Shown here: positions 1 through 7,687 of the stretch, in pieces
Layout of the letters: every line of letters starts with the position of its first letter
How positions within the stretch are numbered: position 1 is the stretch's first letter
Source of the DNA: Bacillota bacterium
GTDB taxonomy: Bacteria; Bacillota; Bacilli; Bacillales_B; DSM-18226
NCBI GenBank assembly: GCA_030705665.1
Contig: JAUZQA010000035.1
Span: 1-13,753 of the forward strand
DNA length: 13,753 bases
Direction: 5' to 3'
Notes under the pieces: generated by a model
Database searches by the model: none
Seen by the model: the letters and a program-made list of their open reading frames with translations, nothing else
Told to the model about the DNA's origin: nothing
Translations under genes and position numbers: made by a program

Positions 1-1
1 G

Positions 2-37
2 GAAACCGCAAAAATTGTGAAGCGCCTTAGAAAATAA
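2..37 (+). CDS. 3' end of upstream gene, probably cysteine desulfurase (partial)
   Basis: An open frame enters from the left edge and ends at TAA (35-37), giving the tail ETAKIVKRLRK. It stops 39 bases before mnmA. In B. subtilis the gene directly upstream of mnmA is the cysteine desulfurase yrvO, which supplies the persulfide sulfur that MnmA uses. The basic, helical tail fits the C-terminus of that family. Only eleven residues are visible, so the identification rests mainly on gene order; the frame itself could be fortuitous. Confidence 0.5.
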   Translation, partial: ETAKIVKRLRK

Positions 38-76
38 ACCTTTCAGACCTTCAATCTGATAGTCGAGGTGAATTAA

Positions 77-1195
<1,119 letters not shown>

Positions 1196-1202
1196 ATTTT
1201 AG

Positions 1203-1225
1203 ACCTCGTTTCTAGCGGGGTTTTT
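1203..1225 (+). terminator. Intrinsic terminator after mnmA
   Basis: ACCTCG (1203-1208) pairs with CGGGGT (1216-1221), with one T-G wobble and a 7-base loop, followed by a run of T (1221-1225). It lies 7 bases after the mnmA stop codon. The stem is short, so some read-through to the TPR gene is possible. Confidence 0.7.
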
Positions 1226-1259
1226 CTTTATGTTTAAAAAGAGGAACTCGGACGAAATA

Positions 1260-1268
1260 TGTTATACT
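1260..1268 (+). promoter_or_regulatory. Candidate extended -10 promoter for yrrB-recD2
   Basis: TGTTATACT at 1260-1268 is an extended -10 (TG, one base, then TATACT) 24 bases before the yrrB start codon. No good -35 is seen about 17 bases upstream, which is acceptable for an extended -10 promoter. It lies just after the mnmA terminator, where a new transcription unit should start. Confidence 0.5.
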
Positions 1269-1292
1269 TTCAGGTAGGACGGTGGTACAAAG

Positions 1293-1946
1293 ATGGATAA
1301 AAACCAATTAGGTGTTCAATATATGCAGGATGGAAATTTGGAAGAGGCAGCCAAAGCCTTTAACGATGCAATTAGTGAAAGTCCTAAGGATCCAGTAGGA
1401 TATATTAATTTCGGGAATGTTCTGGCAGCTGTCGGAGACGAAGAAAAAGCCTTGAAATTTTTCGAAAGAGCTATTTCACTTGATGAAAATGCTGCTGCCG
1501 CTTATTACAGCATAGGCAATCTTCATTACAGCAGCGAGCGATTTGAACAGGCAAAAAGTATGTTTGAAAAGGCAATGAAAAAGGGACTTGAAACTAGTGA
1601 TAATTTCTTTATGCTTGGAATGTCATTAGTCCAGCTTGAAAAAAGTCGTTTTGCCCTTCCTTACTTACAAAGAAGCACGGAACTCAATCCAAAAGATGCA
1701 GAAGCTCTGTTTCAGTATGGATTGTGTCTTGCCCAGATTGAGCTGGTTGATGAAGCAATGGCACAGTTTAATAAATGTATTGAATTGAACCCGGCCCATG
1801 CGGATGCTTATTATAATTTAGGGGTGGGCTGCATTTTAAAAGAGGATTCAGCAAAAGCGAAAGAAATGATTAATAAAGCCTTGGAGATTCAGCCAGACCA
1901 TGAACTGGCCAGCACCGTAAAAGGGCTTTTGGAATTAAACGATTAG
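1293..1946 (+). CDS. yrrB: TPR repeat protein (YrrB-like)
   Basis: The 217 residues divide without remainder into six tandem 34-residue tetratricopeptide repeats (1-34, 35-68, 69-102, 103-136, 137-170, 171-204) and a 13-residue tail. Each shows the TPR pattern of a small or aromatic residue pair early, Gly or Ala near position 8, Ala near position 20 and Pro or an equivalent near position 32. There is no signal peptide or membrane segment, so it should be a cytoplasmic protein-binding scaffold. The binding partner cannot be read from the sequence. The start ATG is 7 bases after GGTGG (1281-1285). The gap to recD2 is 24 bases and holds only that gene's ribosome binding site, so the two are likely co-transcribed. 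It matches B. subtilis YrrB by length, repeats and position. Confidence 0.9.
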   Translation: MDKNQLGVQYMQDGNLEEAAKAFNDAISESPKDPVGYINFGNVLAAVGDEEKALKFFERAISLDENAAAAYYSIGNLHYSSERFEQAKSMFEKAMKKGLETSDNFFMLGMSLVQLEKSRFALPYLQRSTELNPKDAEALFQYGLCLAQIELVDEAMAQFNKCIELNPAHADAYYNLGVGCILKEDSAKAKEMINKALEIQPDHELASTVKGLLELND

Positions 1947-1970
1947 TTTTTTGGGAAAGGGGGGAGCTGG

Positions 1971-4373
1971 ATGGAGGTCCAAGATTCGCTTGACTTGTTT
2001 TCGGAAAAAGAAAAGTTTGTTAAGGGAAGGCACCTTGTGACGATTTTTCATAATGAATCAAACTTGTACACGGTATTACGAATTCGCGTGGATGAAACAA
2101 ATGAACATTATGAAGACAAGGAAGCTGTCATAACTGGCTATTTTCCAAAAATTCATGAACAGGAAACCTATATTTTTTACGGTGCTTTTAAAGAACATCC
2201 AAGGTTCGGAGTGCAATTTCATGCCACTCACTTTCGTAAGGATATGCCGCAAACAAAGCAAGGCGTTGTCGCGTATTTATCAAGTGAAATGTTCAAAGGA
2301 ATTGGGAAAAAAACGGCTGAGAAAATTGTAGAAACACTTGGTGAGAATGCGATTTCTAAAATTCTGAATCAACCCTCCTTACTTGATTCAGTCCCCAAAC
2401 TCCCTCCCGAAAAAGCAAAATTGCTTTATGATACATTAATGGAATATCAAGGACTTGAACAGGTAATGGTTGCTTTAAACCAGTATGGCTTTGGTCCGCA
2501 GCTTTCGATGAAGATTTATCAAGCGTACAAAGAAGAAACGCTAAAGGTCATTCAAAAAAATCCTTATCAGCTCGTTGAGAATGTAGAAGGAATCGGTTTT
2601 GGCCGTGCTGATGAACTTGGTTACCAGCTGGGGATATCAGGAAATCATCCTGACCGCATCAAAGCAGGATGTCTATATACACTTGAAAATGAAAGCATCC
2701 AAAATGGCCATGTTTTTATTTCGGCTGAGGATTTATTAGAGAAAGTCAAAGAGCTTCTTGAAGAAAACAAGCGTGACCAAATTGAATTTATGGATATTTC
2801 AAATGAGGTCATTAAGCTTGAAGAAGAGGGAAAGCTTGTTGTTGAAGAAAAAAGAGTTTATCTGCCTTCATTGAATTTTGCCGAAAAAGGCCTTGTCACT
2901 CATATTAAACGGATTCTTTCCCAAACTGAATATGAGGATCAATTCCCGGAATCAGAGTTTCTCCTTGCCCTCGGAAGCTTGGAGGAAAGATTAGGGGTGC
3001 AATATGCTCCAACACAAAAGGATGCAATCCAGACTGCATTAATGTCACCAATGCTGATTTTAACGGGCGGACCCGGAACTGGGAAAACAACTGTCATTAA
3101 AGGGATTGTTGAGCTGTATGCTGAATTGCATGGCTGCTCATTGGAGCCAAAGGACTACCAAAAGAAGGAACAACCTTTTCCAATATTGCTGGCAGCGCCA
3201 ACTGGAAGAGCTGCAAAACGTATGAGTGAATCAACCGGATTGCCAGCGGTGACGATTCATCGCCTGCTTGGGTTTAATGGGACTGAGGGTTTTGATCATG
3301 ATGATACCAGCCCCCTTGATGGAAAGCTTCTAATCGTTGATGAAACTTCAATGGTGGACATCTGGCTCGCCAACCAATTATTTAAAGCTCTTCCGGAAAA
3401 TATCCAAGTAATCTTAGTTGGTGACGAGGACCAGTTGCCTTCTGTTGGACCGGGGCAGGTCCTTAAAGATTTATTAGCTTCCCAGCGTGTTCCAACCGTA
3501 AGATTAACAGATATTTATCGTCAGGCGGAAGGGTCTTCGATCATCGAACTTGCTCACGAAATAAAAGACGGACATCTGCCCCCAAATATATCTGTGCAGC
3601 AGCCAGACCGCTCATTTATCAAATGTTCCACTACACAGCTTGCACAGGTTGTTGAAAAGGTAGCGATGAATGCGAAAACGAAAGGCTATTCTGTAAAAGA
3701 TATTCAAGTGCTTGCTCCGATGTATAGGGGCCCTGCCGGAATTGACCGCCTAAACCACTTGCTTCAGGAGATTTTTAACCCCAATCCTGATGGAACGAGG
3801 AAGGAATTGGCTTTCGGTGAGGTAAAATATCGAATTGGCGATAAAGTTCTTCAGTTGATAAATCAGCCTGAAAGCAACGTGTTCAATGGTGATATTGGTG
3901 AAATTGTATCCATCTTTTACGCCAAGGAAAATACGGAAAAAACAGATATGGTTGTCATCTCTTTTGAAGGTAATGAAGTCACATATGCCCGTCAGGATTT
4001 AGGTCAAATCACACTTGCCTATTGCTGTTCCGTTCATAAATCTCAAGGAAGTGAGTTTCCGATTGTCATTCTTCCAATTTCCCGCAGCTATTATCGAATG
4101 TTAAGGCGGAAACTAATTTACACCGCCATTACCAGGAGTAAACAATTTCTGATTTTATGCGGTGAAGAGGATGCACTAAGGATGGGGGTAGAAAGAGCGG
4201 ATGAAGAGAATAGACAAACCACTCTGTGCGAAAAGCTCCAAGAAACAATCCTTGTTAAAAGTGAAAACTTTAAAGAAGAAATTTTACAAGAGGATATTCC
4301 CTACGAGGAAATGCTTATGAGTACTGACCCGATGATTGGCATGGAAAACGTAACTCCTTATGATTTTGTGTAG
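1971..4373 (+). CDS. recD2: ATP-dependent DNA helicase RecD2 (SF1B, YrrC)
   Basis: RecD2 is a 5'-3' superfamily 1B DNA helicase of bacteria that lack RecBC, involved in repair and replication fork maintenance. At 800 residues it has the usual length. An N-terminal OB-like region (about 15-95) precedes helix-hairpin-helix segments (about 100-220, e.g. FKGIGKKTAEKI and VEGIGFGRADEL). The helicase core follows: Walker A GGPGTGKTT (366-374), motif Ia AAPTGRAAKR (408-417), Walker B VDETSMVD (456-463), motif III VGDEDQLPSVGPG (483-495), motif V region SVHKSQGSEF (687-696) and motif VI YTAITRSK (717-724). All catalytic motifs are intact. The ATG at 1971 follows a very purine-rich site (AAAGGGGGGAG, about 1956-1965). 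It is the second gene of the yrrB operon. Confidence 0.96.
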   Translation: MEVQDSLDLFSEKEKFVKGRHLVTIFHNESNLYTVLRIRVDETNEHYEDKEAVITGYFPKIHEQETYIFYGAFKEHPRFGVQFHATHFRKDMPQTKQGVVAYLSSEMFKGIGKKTAEKIVETLGENAISKILNQPSLLDSVPKLPPEKAKLLYDTLMEYQGLEQVMVALNQYGFGPQLSMKIYQAYKEETLKVIQKNPYQLVENVEGIGFGRADELGYQLGISGNHPDRIKAGCLYTLENESIQNGHVFISAEDLLEKVKELLEENKRDQIEFMDISNEVIKLEEEGKLVVEEKRVYLPSLNFAEKGLVTHIKRILSQTEYEDQFPESEFLLALGSLEERLGVQYAPTQKDAIQTALMSPMLILTGGPGTGKTTVIKGIVELYAELHGCSLEPKDYQKKEQPFPILLAAPTGRAAKRMSESTGLPAVTIHRLLGFNGTEGFDHDDTSPLDGKLLIVDETSMVDIWLANQLFKALPENIQVILVGDEDQLPSVGPGQVLKDLLASQRVPTVRLTDIYRQAEGSSIIELAHEIKDGHLPPNISVQQPDRSFIKCSTTQLAQVVEKVAMNAKTKGYSVKDIQVLAPMYRGPAGIDRLNHLLQEIFNPNPDGTRKELAFGEVKYRIGDKVLQLINQPESNVFNGDIGEIVSIFYAKENTEKTDMVVISFEGNEVTYARQDLGQITLAYCCSVHKSQGSEFPIVILPISRSYYRMLRRKLIYTAITRSKQFLILCGEEDALRMGVERADEENRQTTLCEKLQETILVKSENFKEEILQEDIPYEEMLMSTDPMIGMENVTPYDFV

Positions 4374-4381
4374 ATGCATGT

Positions 4382-4423
4382 TGAAAAAGATAAAGGATCA
4401 TATACGGTCCTTTATCTTTTTCA
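4382..4423. terminator. Bidirectional terminator between convergent recD2 and amidase
   Basis: A perfect 16-base inverted repeat, 4382-4397 against 4408-4423, encloses a 10-base loop. The outer part is an A-run on one side and a T-run on the other, so the transcript from either strand ends in a hairpin with U residues. It starts 8 bases after the recD2 stop and ends one base before the amidase stop codon, and so serves both genes. Confidence 0.88.
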
Positions 4424-4424
4424 G

Positions 4425-5126
4425 TTATTTCTCTGCTCTTATTTCTTGCATTTTACCGATAACTAACGGATAAAAATTATTCTTTGCACACGCTGTACTA
4501 TTTCCCCCGAAAAAGCCCGTTCCCGGACAGGTCTTCACATTATAATCTGGACTGTTGTCTAACACTCTTTGCCCCGTTTTTAAATTCCACCAATGATGAT
4601 AGGTGATACTTTCAACAGAGGGAGTTAATCCGAATTTAAGGCAAAGCAGTGCAGTGATATACACTATCGTTTCTTTTTGTTCGGGTGTCATGATATCGTG
4701 GCCAACATCAAAGTTACCGATATTTTCAATGGCGATCCCTGTGCTATTCGCCATTGCCCCTATTGTCCCTTCGGGTGCCATGTCAAAAGGTCTGCAAACT
4801 GCCACTTTGCCATCAGGAAAAGTTGTAATATTTTGAGCAATATTCTTCCACCCCATTTTTCTTACATGAAAGGTTTCCATGCCCTTTAACATCATAAAAT
4901 GATTGGATCCATGAAAATGCTTATAGGAAGGTAACCATGTGTGATGGTGTTGAATTAAAGTTATTTTTCGATGGAAAGAATTTTGAAAAAGCCAATCCTT
5001 AAATTCTTCCCTTGTCATTAGGATATACTGTCCTTGAACAACACCAGTAGCATTTGCGGGGGCAGGGGTTACGTTCATTAAAGTGAATATAAGCAAACAA
5101 AAGAAAAACAACCAAATTTTTTTCAT
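4425..5126 (-). CDS. Secreted N-acetylmuramoyl-L-alanine amidase-like protein (Amidase_2/PGRP fold)
   Basis: This 233-residue protein has a signal peptide: MKK, a hydrophobic stretch (4-19), and a likely cleavage near PANA-TG (about residue 26). The rest resembles the zinc amidase family that cuts the MurNAc-L-Ala bond of peptidoglycan. The HHHTW motif (60-64) gives the first zinc histidine, YHHWW (176-180) the second, and KTCPGTGF (198-205) the third ligand Cys200 with Lys198. GIAIENIGNFD (130-140) is also typical. The segment usually written IGYHFVI or IAQHFT reads IAQNITTF here (96-103), so His is replaced by Asn99. No SH3, LysM or other wall-binding domain is present. GAAAGGAT lies 7 bases before the ATG. 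It is transcribed against both neighbours and is not in the B. subtilis version of this locus as I recall it, so it looks like an accessory gene. Confidence 0.8.
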   Translation of the reverse strand: MKKIWLFFFCLLIFTLMNVTPAPANATGVVQGQYILMTREEFKDWLFQNSFHRKITLIQHHHTWLPSYKHFHGSNHFMMLKGMETFHVRKMGWKNIAQNITTFPDGKVAVCRPFDMAPEGTIGAMANSTGIAIENIGNFDVGHDIMTPEQKETIVYITALLCLKFGLTPSVESITYHHWWNLKTGQRVLDNSPDYNVKTCPGTGFFGGNSTACAKNNFYPLVIGKMQEIRAEK

Positions 5127-5150
5127 CTTTTAAATCCTTTCATGGCGATA

Positions 5151-5178
5151 TTTATATTTTGAAATGTCACCGTGAAAA
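5151..5178 (-). promoter_or_regulatory. Candidate promoter for the amidase gene
   Basis: On the minus strand TTTTCA (5178-5173) and TATAAA (5156-5151) are 16 bases apart and about 25 bases before the start codon. The -35 match is only partial. The site is weak and could be fortuitous in AT-rich DNA. Confidence 0.35.
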
Positions 5179-5216
5179 TATTCCTGTGAGGGTATGGGGT
5201 TTGTTGGGAACTGTCT

Positions 5217-5259
5217 GGTAAACGTTACCCCTTATTTTTTATAAAGTTTGATTCAAACT
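5217..5259 (+). promoter_or_regulatory. Candidate operator/promoter region of yrrD
   Basis: Two inverted repeats lie in the 162-base divergent region. GGTAA-ACG-TTACC is at 5217-5229. AGTTTGA-T-TCAAACT is at 5245-5259, with perfect 7-base arms. A possible -10, TATAAA (5240-5245), touches the second repeat, but no convincing -35 is found. The arrangement suits repressor binding near a start site. No known regulator motif is recognised. Confidence 0.35.
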
Positions 5260-5288
5260 AAAAATGTTCGGAAAGGTGGGATACTTCT

Positions 5289-5765
5289 TTGCGGACATAT
5301 TCATTATTAAAAGGAATGCCAATATACAACGTAAGAAGCGGAAAGAAACTTGGCGATGTTTGTGACCTATCTATTTCTGAAAATGGAAAGGTAACGGGAT
5401 TGTTAATAAAAAAAGGTGTCCTCCTCAAACAGACTTATTTTTTGGCTATTGATAAGGTCACTTCCTTTGGCTGGGATGGGGTTATGACCGAGGGTTCCGA
5501 GCAGCTCGAAAAGCTTAAATCTCCTCCTGAATATACAATTTCTCATCAAAGTCCCTTGTATGGAAAGATGATGCTTTCCAAAAGTGGTGACTCTCTTGGG
5601 TTACTAAAAGACGTATATTTTCAAGAAGAAGTGGGCACCATTGTAGGGTATGAGGTTACGGATGGTTTCTTTACGGATATCACAGAAGGTAAACAAGTAA
5701 TTGAAACTTATTTACCCCCTGCAATCGGAAAAGATGCCATTATCGTAGACGTAAATGATACGTGA
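5289..5765 (+). CDS. yrrD: PRC-barrel domain protein YrrD
   Basis: A 158-residue protein with two PRC-barrel-like beta-rich halves: about 6-75 (LLKGMPIYNVRSGKKLGDVCDL) and about 82-155 (PLYGKMMLSKSGDSLGLLKDV). Each begins with a 'G..iy....g..lG.v.d' pattern. PRC barrels bind proteins or RNA in several systems, but the role of this one is not known. There is no signal peptide or membrane helix. The start is TTG (5289), chosen because AAAGGTGGG (5272-5280) lies 8 bases upstream and because the N-terminus MRTYSLLKG matches the B. subtilis protein as I remember it. The stop overlaps the ribosome binding site of the next gene by two bases, so the two are surely co-transcribed. The family is clear; the function is not. 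Confidence 0.85.
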   Translation: MRTYSLLKGMPIYNVRSGKKLGDVCDLSISENGKVTGLLIKKGVLLKQTYFLAIDKVTSFGWDGVMTEGSEQLEKLKSPPEYTISHQSPLYGKMMLSKSGDSLGLLKDVYFQEEVGTIVGYEVTDGFFTDITEGKQVIETYLPPAIGKDAIIVDVNDT

Positions 5766-5777
5766 GGTGTCTTTTTA

Positions 5778-5969
5778 ATGTTAAAGTGTCCAAATTGTGG
5801 GAGTAAGGATATCGGCAAAATTGGTATCAATCAATTTTATTGCTGGACTTGCTTTATTGAGCTGACGGTTGCAAAGGGAATTATCCACACCCACCAGGTA
5901 GAAGAGGATGGCTCTTTAAGCTCTCTTGATGATTTGTTTGCAGAAGAGGATCGCCGCTACACCAGTTAA
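5778..5969 (+). CDS. yrzR: Small zinc-ribbon protein (YrzR-like)
   Basis: The 63 residues begin with a zinc ribbon: Cys4-x2-Cys7 and Cys22-x2-Cys25 separated by 14 residues, with Gly and aromatic residues between as in classic ribbons. The C-terminal half is acidic (EEDGSLSSLDDLFAEEDRR) and probably disordered. There is no enzymatic motif, so a metal-binding adaptor or regulatory role is likely, but nothing shows what it contacts. GAGGTG (5764-5769) lies 8 bases before the ATG and overlaps the yrrD stop codon. Its place between yrrD and the yrzQ-like gene matches the B. subtilis order. I am confident that the gene is real and less so of the symbol. Confidence 0.8.
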   Translation: MLKCPNCGSKDIGKIGINQFYCWTCFIELTVAKGIIHTHQVEEDGSLSSLDDLFAEEDRRYTS

Positions 5970-5983
5970 AAGAGGTGAGGCGA

Positions 5984-6118
5984 ATGGGCAGGATGTTTAC
6001 AACTGCACTTGCATTTGGAGCAGGTGTAGCCGCATATAATATAGTTCAAAGGTCAAATATGATGTCAAGCAGACAAATGCGACAAATGCAAAAGAAGGTA
6101 AAGCGAATTTTCACATAA
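5984..6118 (+). CDS. yrzQ: 44-residue DUF3918-like small protein (YrzQ)
   Basis: A 44-codon gene runs from ATG 5984 to TAA 6116-6118, 14 bases after the zinc-ribbon gene, with AGAGGTGAGG (5971-5980) in front. The protein has a short small-residue hydrophobic segment (about 6-21, TTALAFGAGVAAYNIV) and then a Met- and Arg/Lys-rich tail (NMMSSRQMRQMQKKVKRIF). This is the character of the DUF3918/YrzQ family of Bacillales. The hydrophobic part may insert in the membrane with the basic tail in the cytoplasm, but it is short and weak. It closes the yrrD operon before the terminator at 6143. The function is unknown. The gene is easily missed because of its size. Confidence 0.8.
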   Translation: MGRMFTTALAFGAGVAAYNIVQRSNMMSSRQMRQMQKKVKRIFT

Positions 6119-6138
6119 GAAAACAGGCAGAATATGTT
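6110..6138 (+). promoter_or_regulatory. Candidate promoter for yrrI inside the end of yrzQ
   Basis: TTCACA (6110-6115), a 17-base spacer and TATGTT (6133-6138) form a fair sigma-A match (5/6 and 4/6). Transcription would start near 6145, at the foot of the terminator hairpin. The match is not strong enough to be sure. Confidence 0.3.
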
Positions 6139-6142
6139 ATCG

Positions 6143-6183
6143 TATACACCTCCCTCTGATTTCGAGGGGGGTGTATATTTTTT
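6143..6183 (+). terminator. Strong intrinsic terminator after yrrD-yrzR-yrzQ
   Basis: Bases 6143-6156 pair with 6164-6177 in a 14-base stem, with one wobble and a GC-rich core (CACCTCCCTC against GAGGGGGGTG). The loop is 7 bases, and six T residues follow (6178-6183). It lies 24 bases after the yrzQ stop and only 42 bases before the yrrI start. Confidence 0.9.
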
Positions 6184-6225
6184 GTCCATTTTTCCCAAAA
6201 TAACAAAACTAAGGGAGGAATTGGG

Positions 6226-7305
6226 ATGGACTTACGAGTAAAATTGTTTTATCGCATTGGATTTCTTCTCCTATTCCTTATTTCTATTTATGTATTATTA
6301 AAAATCCGCTTTTTTTGGATGCCCATCCTTGAAGTCATCGCGATTATTTTGCTCCCATTCTTCATTGCCGGGTTCATTACATATTTGCTGCATCCCATTG
6401 TGGAAAAGCTCCATGAGAAGGGGCTTAAACGAGGTTTGTCCATTTTATTGATTTATTTTTTATTTTTCGGCGGTGTAGGCTTTTCCTTATATAAAGGTAT
6501 TCCTGCTTTTATTGCGCAGCTTAAGGATTTGACAGAAAGTGCTCCGATATTGGCTGAACAATATAAAAGTTGGATTAAAATGCTCCAGGATCATACATCG
6601 AAATGGCCTGATGGAATTCAAGTTAAAGTGAACGATGGTATTAATGCCTTTGAAAAAAGGCTTGATACATTTCTAACCATCATAGTAGATTTTTTACTTA
6701 ACTTTTTAAATTTCGCAATCGTGATTATGGTGATTCCCTTTATTGTTTTCTATATGTTAAGAGATTTTCCTATCATAAAAAGAGCAGTCTGGTATTTGAC
6801 CCCGAAGGGCTGGAGACAGCAGGGGATTCTTTTTCTTCGGGATGTCGATGAATCACTTGGAAGCTATATCAGGGGTCAAATCCTTGTTTGTATTGTGATT
6901 GGCGGCATGTCGGCCATCGCTTTTTGGATTTTTCATCTAAAGTATGCATTACTGCTTGGATTCATTATTGGGGTAACAGATGTTATTCCTTATTTTGGGG
7001 CAATTATTGGTGCCCTTCCTGCGGTTATTATTGCAGCAACCGTTTCCATAAAATTAGTCATTATCACGATTATCACGATCGTTGTCCTCCAATTTCTTGA
7101 AGGGAATATCCTTTCGCCCTACATCGTTGGAAAAACTCTCCATATGCATCCGCTCCTCATTATGCTTGCCATTACAGCAGGGGGCGAGATTGGCGGGATT
7201 ATTGGCCTCATATTTGCTGTGCCAATTTTAGTCGTTCTCAGAGTAGCTATATCGCACGCGAAAAACCATTTTATTAAAGGAAGGACAAAGCAGTCTTCTT
7301 CTTAA
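6226..7305 (+). CDS. yrrI: AI-2E family membrane protein YrrI
   Basis: A 359-residue polytopic membrane protein of the AI-2E/UPF0118 family, whose members have been linked to autoinducer-2 export or Na+(Li+)/H+ exchange. The substrate of this one cannot be told. Hydrophobic segments lie at about 10-28, 33-55, 70-90, 150-177, 216-236, 240-270, 273-290 and 305-340. An amphipathic, non-membrane stretch at 92-148 follows the third segment, which is the usual family layout. The family signatures SLGSYIRGQ (210-218) and PYFGAIIGALPA (255-266) are clear. AAGGGAGG (6211-6218) precedes the ATG. In B. subtilis, glutamine-transport genes follow yrrI as I recall, but here the alaS leader comes directly after. 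Transcription needs either read-through of the terminator just upstream or a promoter inside it. Confidence 0.9.
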   Translation: MDLRVKLFYRIGFLLLFLISIYVLLKIRFFWMPILEVIAIILLPFFIAGFITYLLHPIVEKLHEKGLKRGLSILLIYFLFFGGVGFSLYKGIPAFIAQLKDLTESAPILAEQYKSWIKMLQDHTSKWPDGIQVKVNDGINAFEKRLDTFLTIIVDFLLNFLNFAIVIMVIPFIVFYMLRDFPIIKRAVWYLTPKGWRQQGILFLRDVDESLGSYIRGQILVCIVIGGMSAIAFWIFHLKYALLLGFIIGVTDVIPYFGAIIGALPAVIIAATVSIKLVIITIITIVVLQFLEGNILSPYIVGKTLHMHPLLIMLAITAGGEIGGIIGLIFAVPILVVLRVAISHAKNHFIKGRTKQSSS

Positions 7306-7317
7306 TTGACCGAAATG

Positions 7318-7346
7318 TTGACAAACACATGTTAGGTGGCTATAAT
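7318..7346 (+). promoter_or_regulatory. Consensus sigma-A promoter of alaS
   Basis: TTGACA (7318-7323) and TATAAT (7341-7346) both match consensus at all six positions and are 17 bases apart. The start site should be near 7353, at the foot of T-box Stem I. This is the strongest promoter in the window. That fits a gene controlled mainly by attenuation after initiation. Confidence 0.92.
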
Positions 7347-7352
7347 TCGGCT

Positions 7353-7614
7353 ATAGAACTGAAATAATGTAAAGTGTAGAAGGATCGAGTATGTTATAGT
7401 CCATCTGTAACACGGATGTGTGTAAGAGAGGAACTTCCCTGGCTGAAAGAAGTTCTAGATGAAGAATAACGGAAAGCTAATCCTGAGTGCAGCTAATCAC
7501 TGCCGCTTTAGCCACGTTATGGCTTTTTTGAGAGATGGGTATGTTTTTGTACCCATAATCAGGGTGGTACCGCGAGATAAGCTCTTCGTCCCTGTTAGGG
7601 ATGAGGGCTTTTTT
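7353..7614 (+). promoter_or_regulatory. T-box riboswitch leader of alaS (tRNA-Ala)
   Basis: The leader senses uncharged tRNA-Ala, whose binding favours an antiterminator over the terminator. The hallmark AGGGTGGTACCGCG is at 7561-7574. Its TGGT (7565-7568) would pair with the ACCA end of tRNA-Ala. Stem I closes with TAGAACT (7354-7360) against AGTTCTA (7451-7457). A GCT triplet at 7442-7444, just inside the 3' side of Stem I, is the likely specifier codon for alanine. A CGTTA element (7515-7519), in a small GCCA/TGGC hairpin, resembles the F-box of Stem II. Stem III is ATGGGTA (7535-7541) with TACCCAT (7550-7556). CGTCCCT (7587-7593) can pair with AGGG of the T-box to form the antiterminator. 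The specifier is inferred from position, not from a fold. Most of the stretch between yrrI and alaS is this element. Confidence 0.93.
7579..7614 (+). terminator. T-box regulated terminator of alaS
   Basis: AAGCTCTTCGTCCCT (7579-7593) pairs with 7597-7610 (AGGGATGAGGGCTT), with one bulge, a 3-base loop and a T-run (7609-7614). The 5' arm shares CGTCCCT with the antiterminator, so the two structures exclude each other. Confidence 0.9.
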
Positions 7615-7671
7615 GTGTTCTTCAAGAAATGAAGGGAAACTGCTGTGGTGCTTTTTGCCCGTCAAATATAT

Positions 7672-7678
7672 AAGGAGG
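7672..7678 (+). promoter_or_regulatory. Ribosome binding site that sets the alaS start
   Basis: AAGGAGG lies 9 bases before the ATG at 7688. The frame is open upstream to 7601, but that extension begins inside the T-box terminator and has no such site. Confidence 0.9.
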
Positions 7679-7687
7679 CTCTTTTTA

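Noticed and set aside
5264..5274. ATGTTCGGAAA shared with 11436-11446, both upstream of genes
   Set aside because: An 11-base match is expected by chance in a window of this size, and the flanks and distances to the genes differ.
7601..7687. In-frame 29-codon N-terminal extension of alaS
   Set aside because: It begins inside the T-box terminator, lacks a ribosome binding site, and the AAGGAGG at 7672 with ATG 7688 gives the normal AlaS N-terminus.
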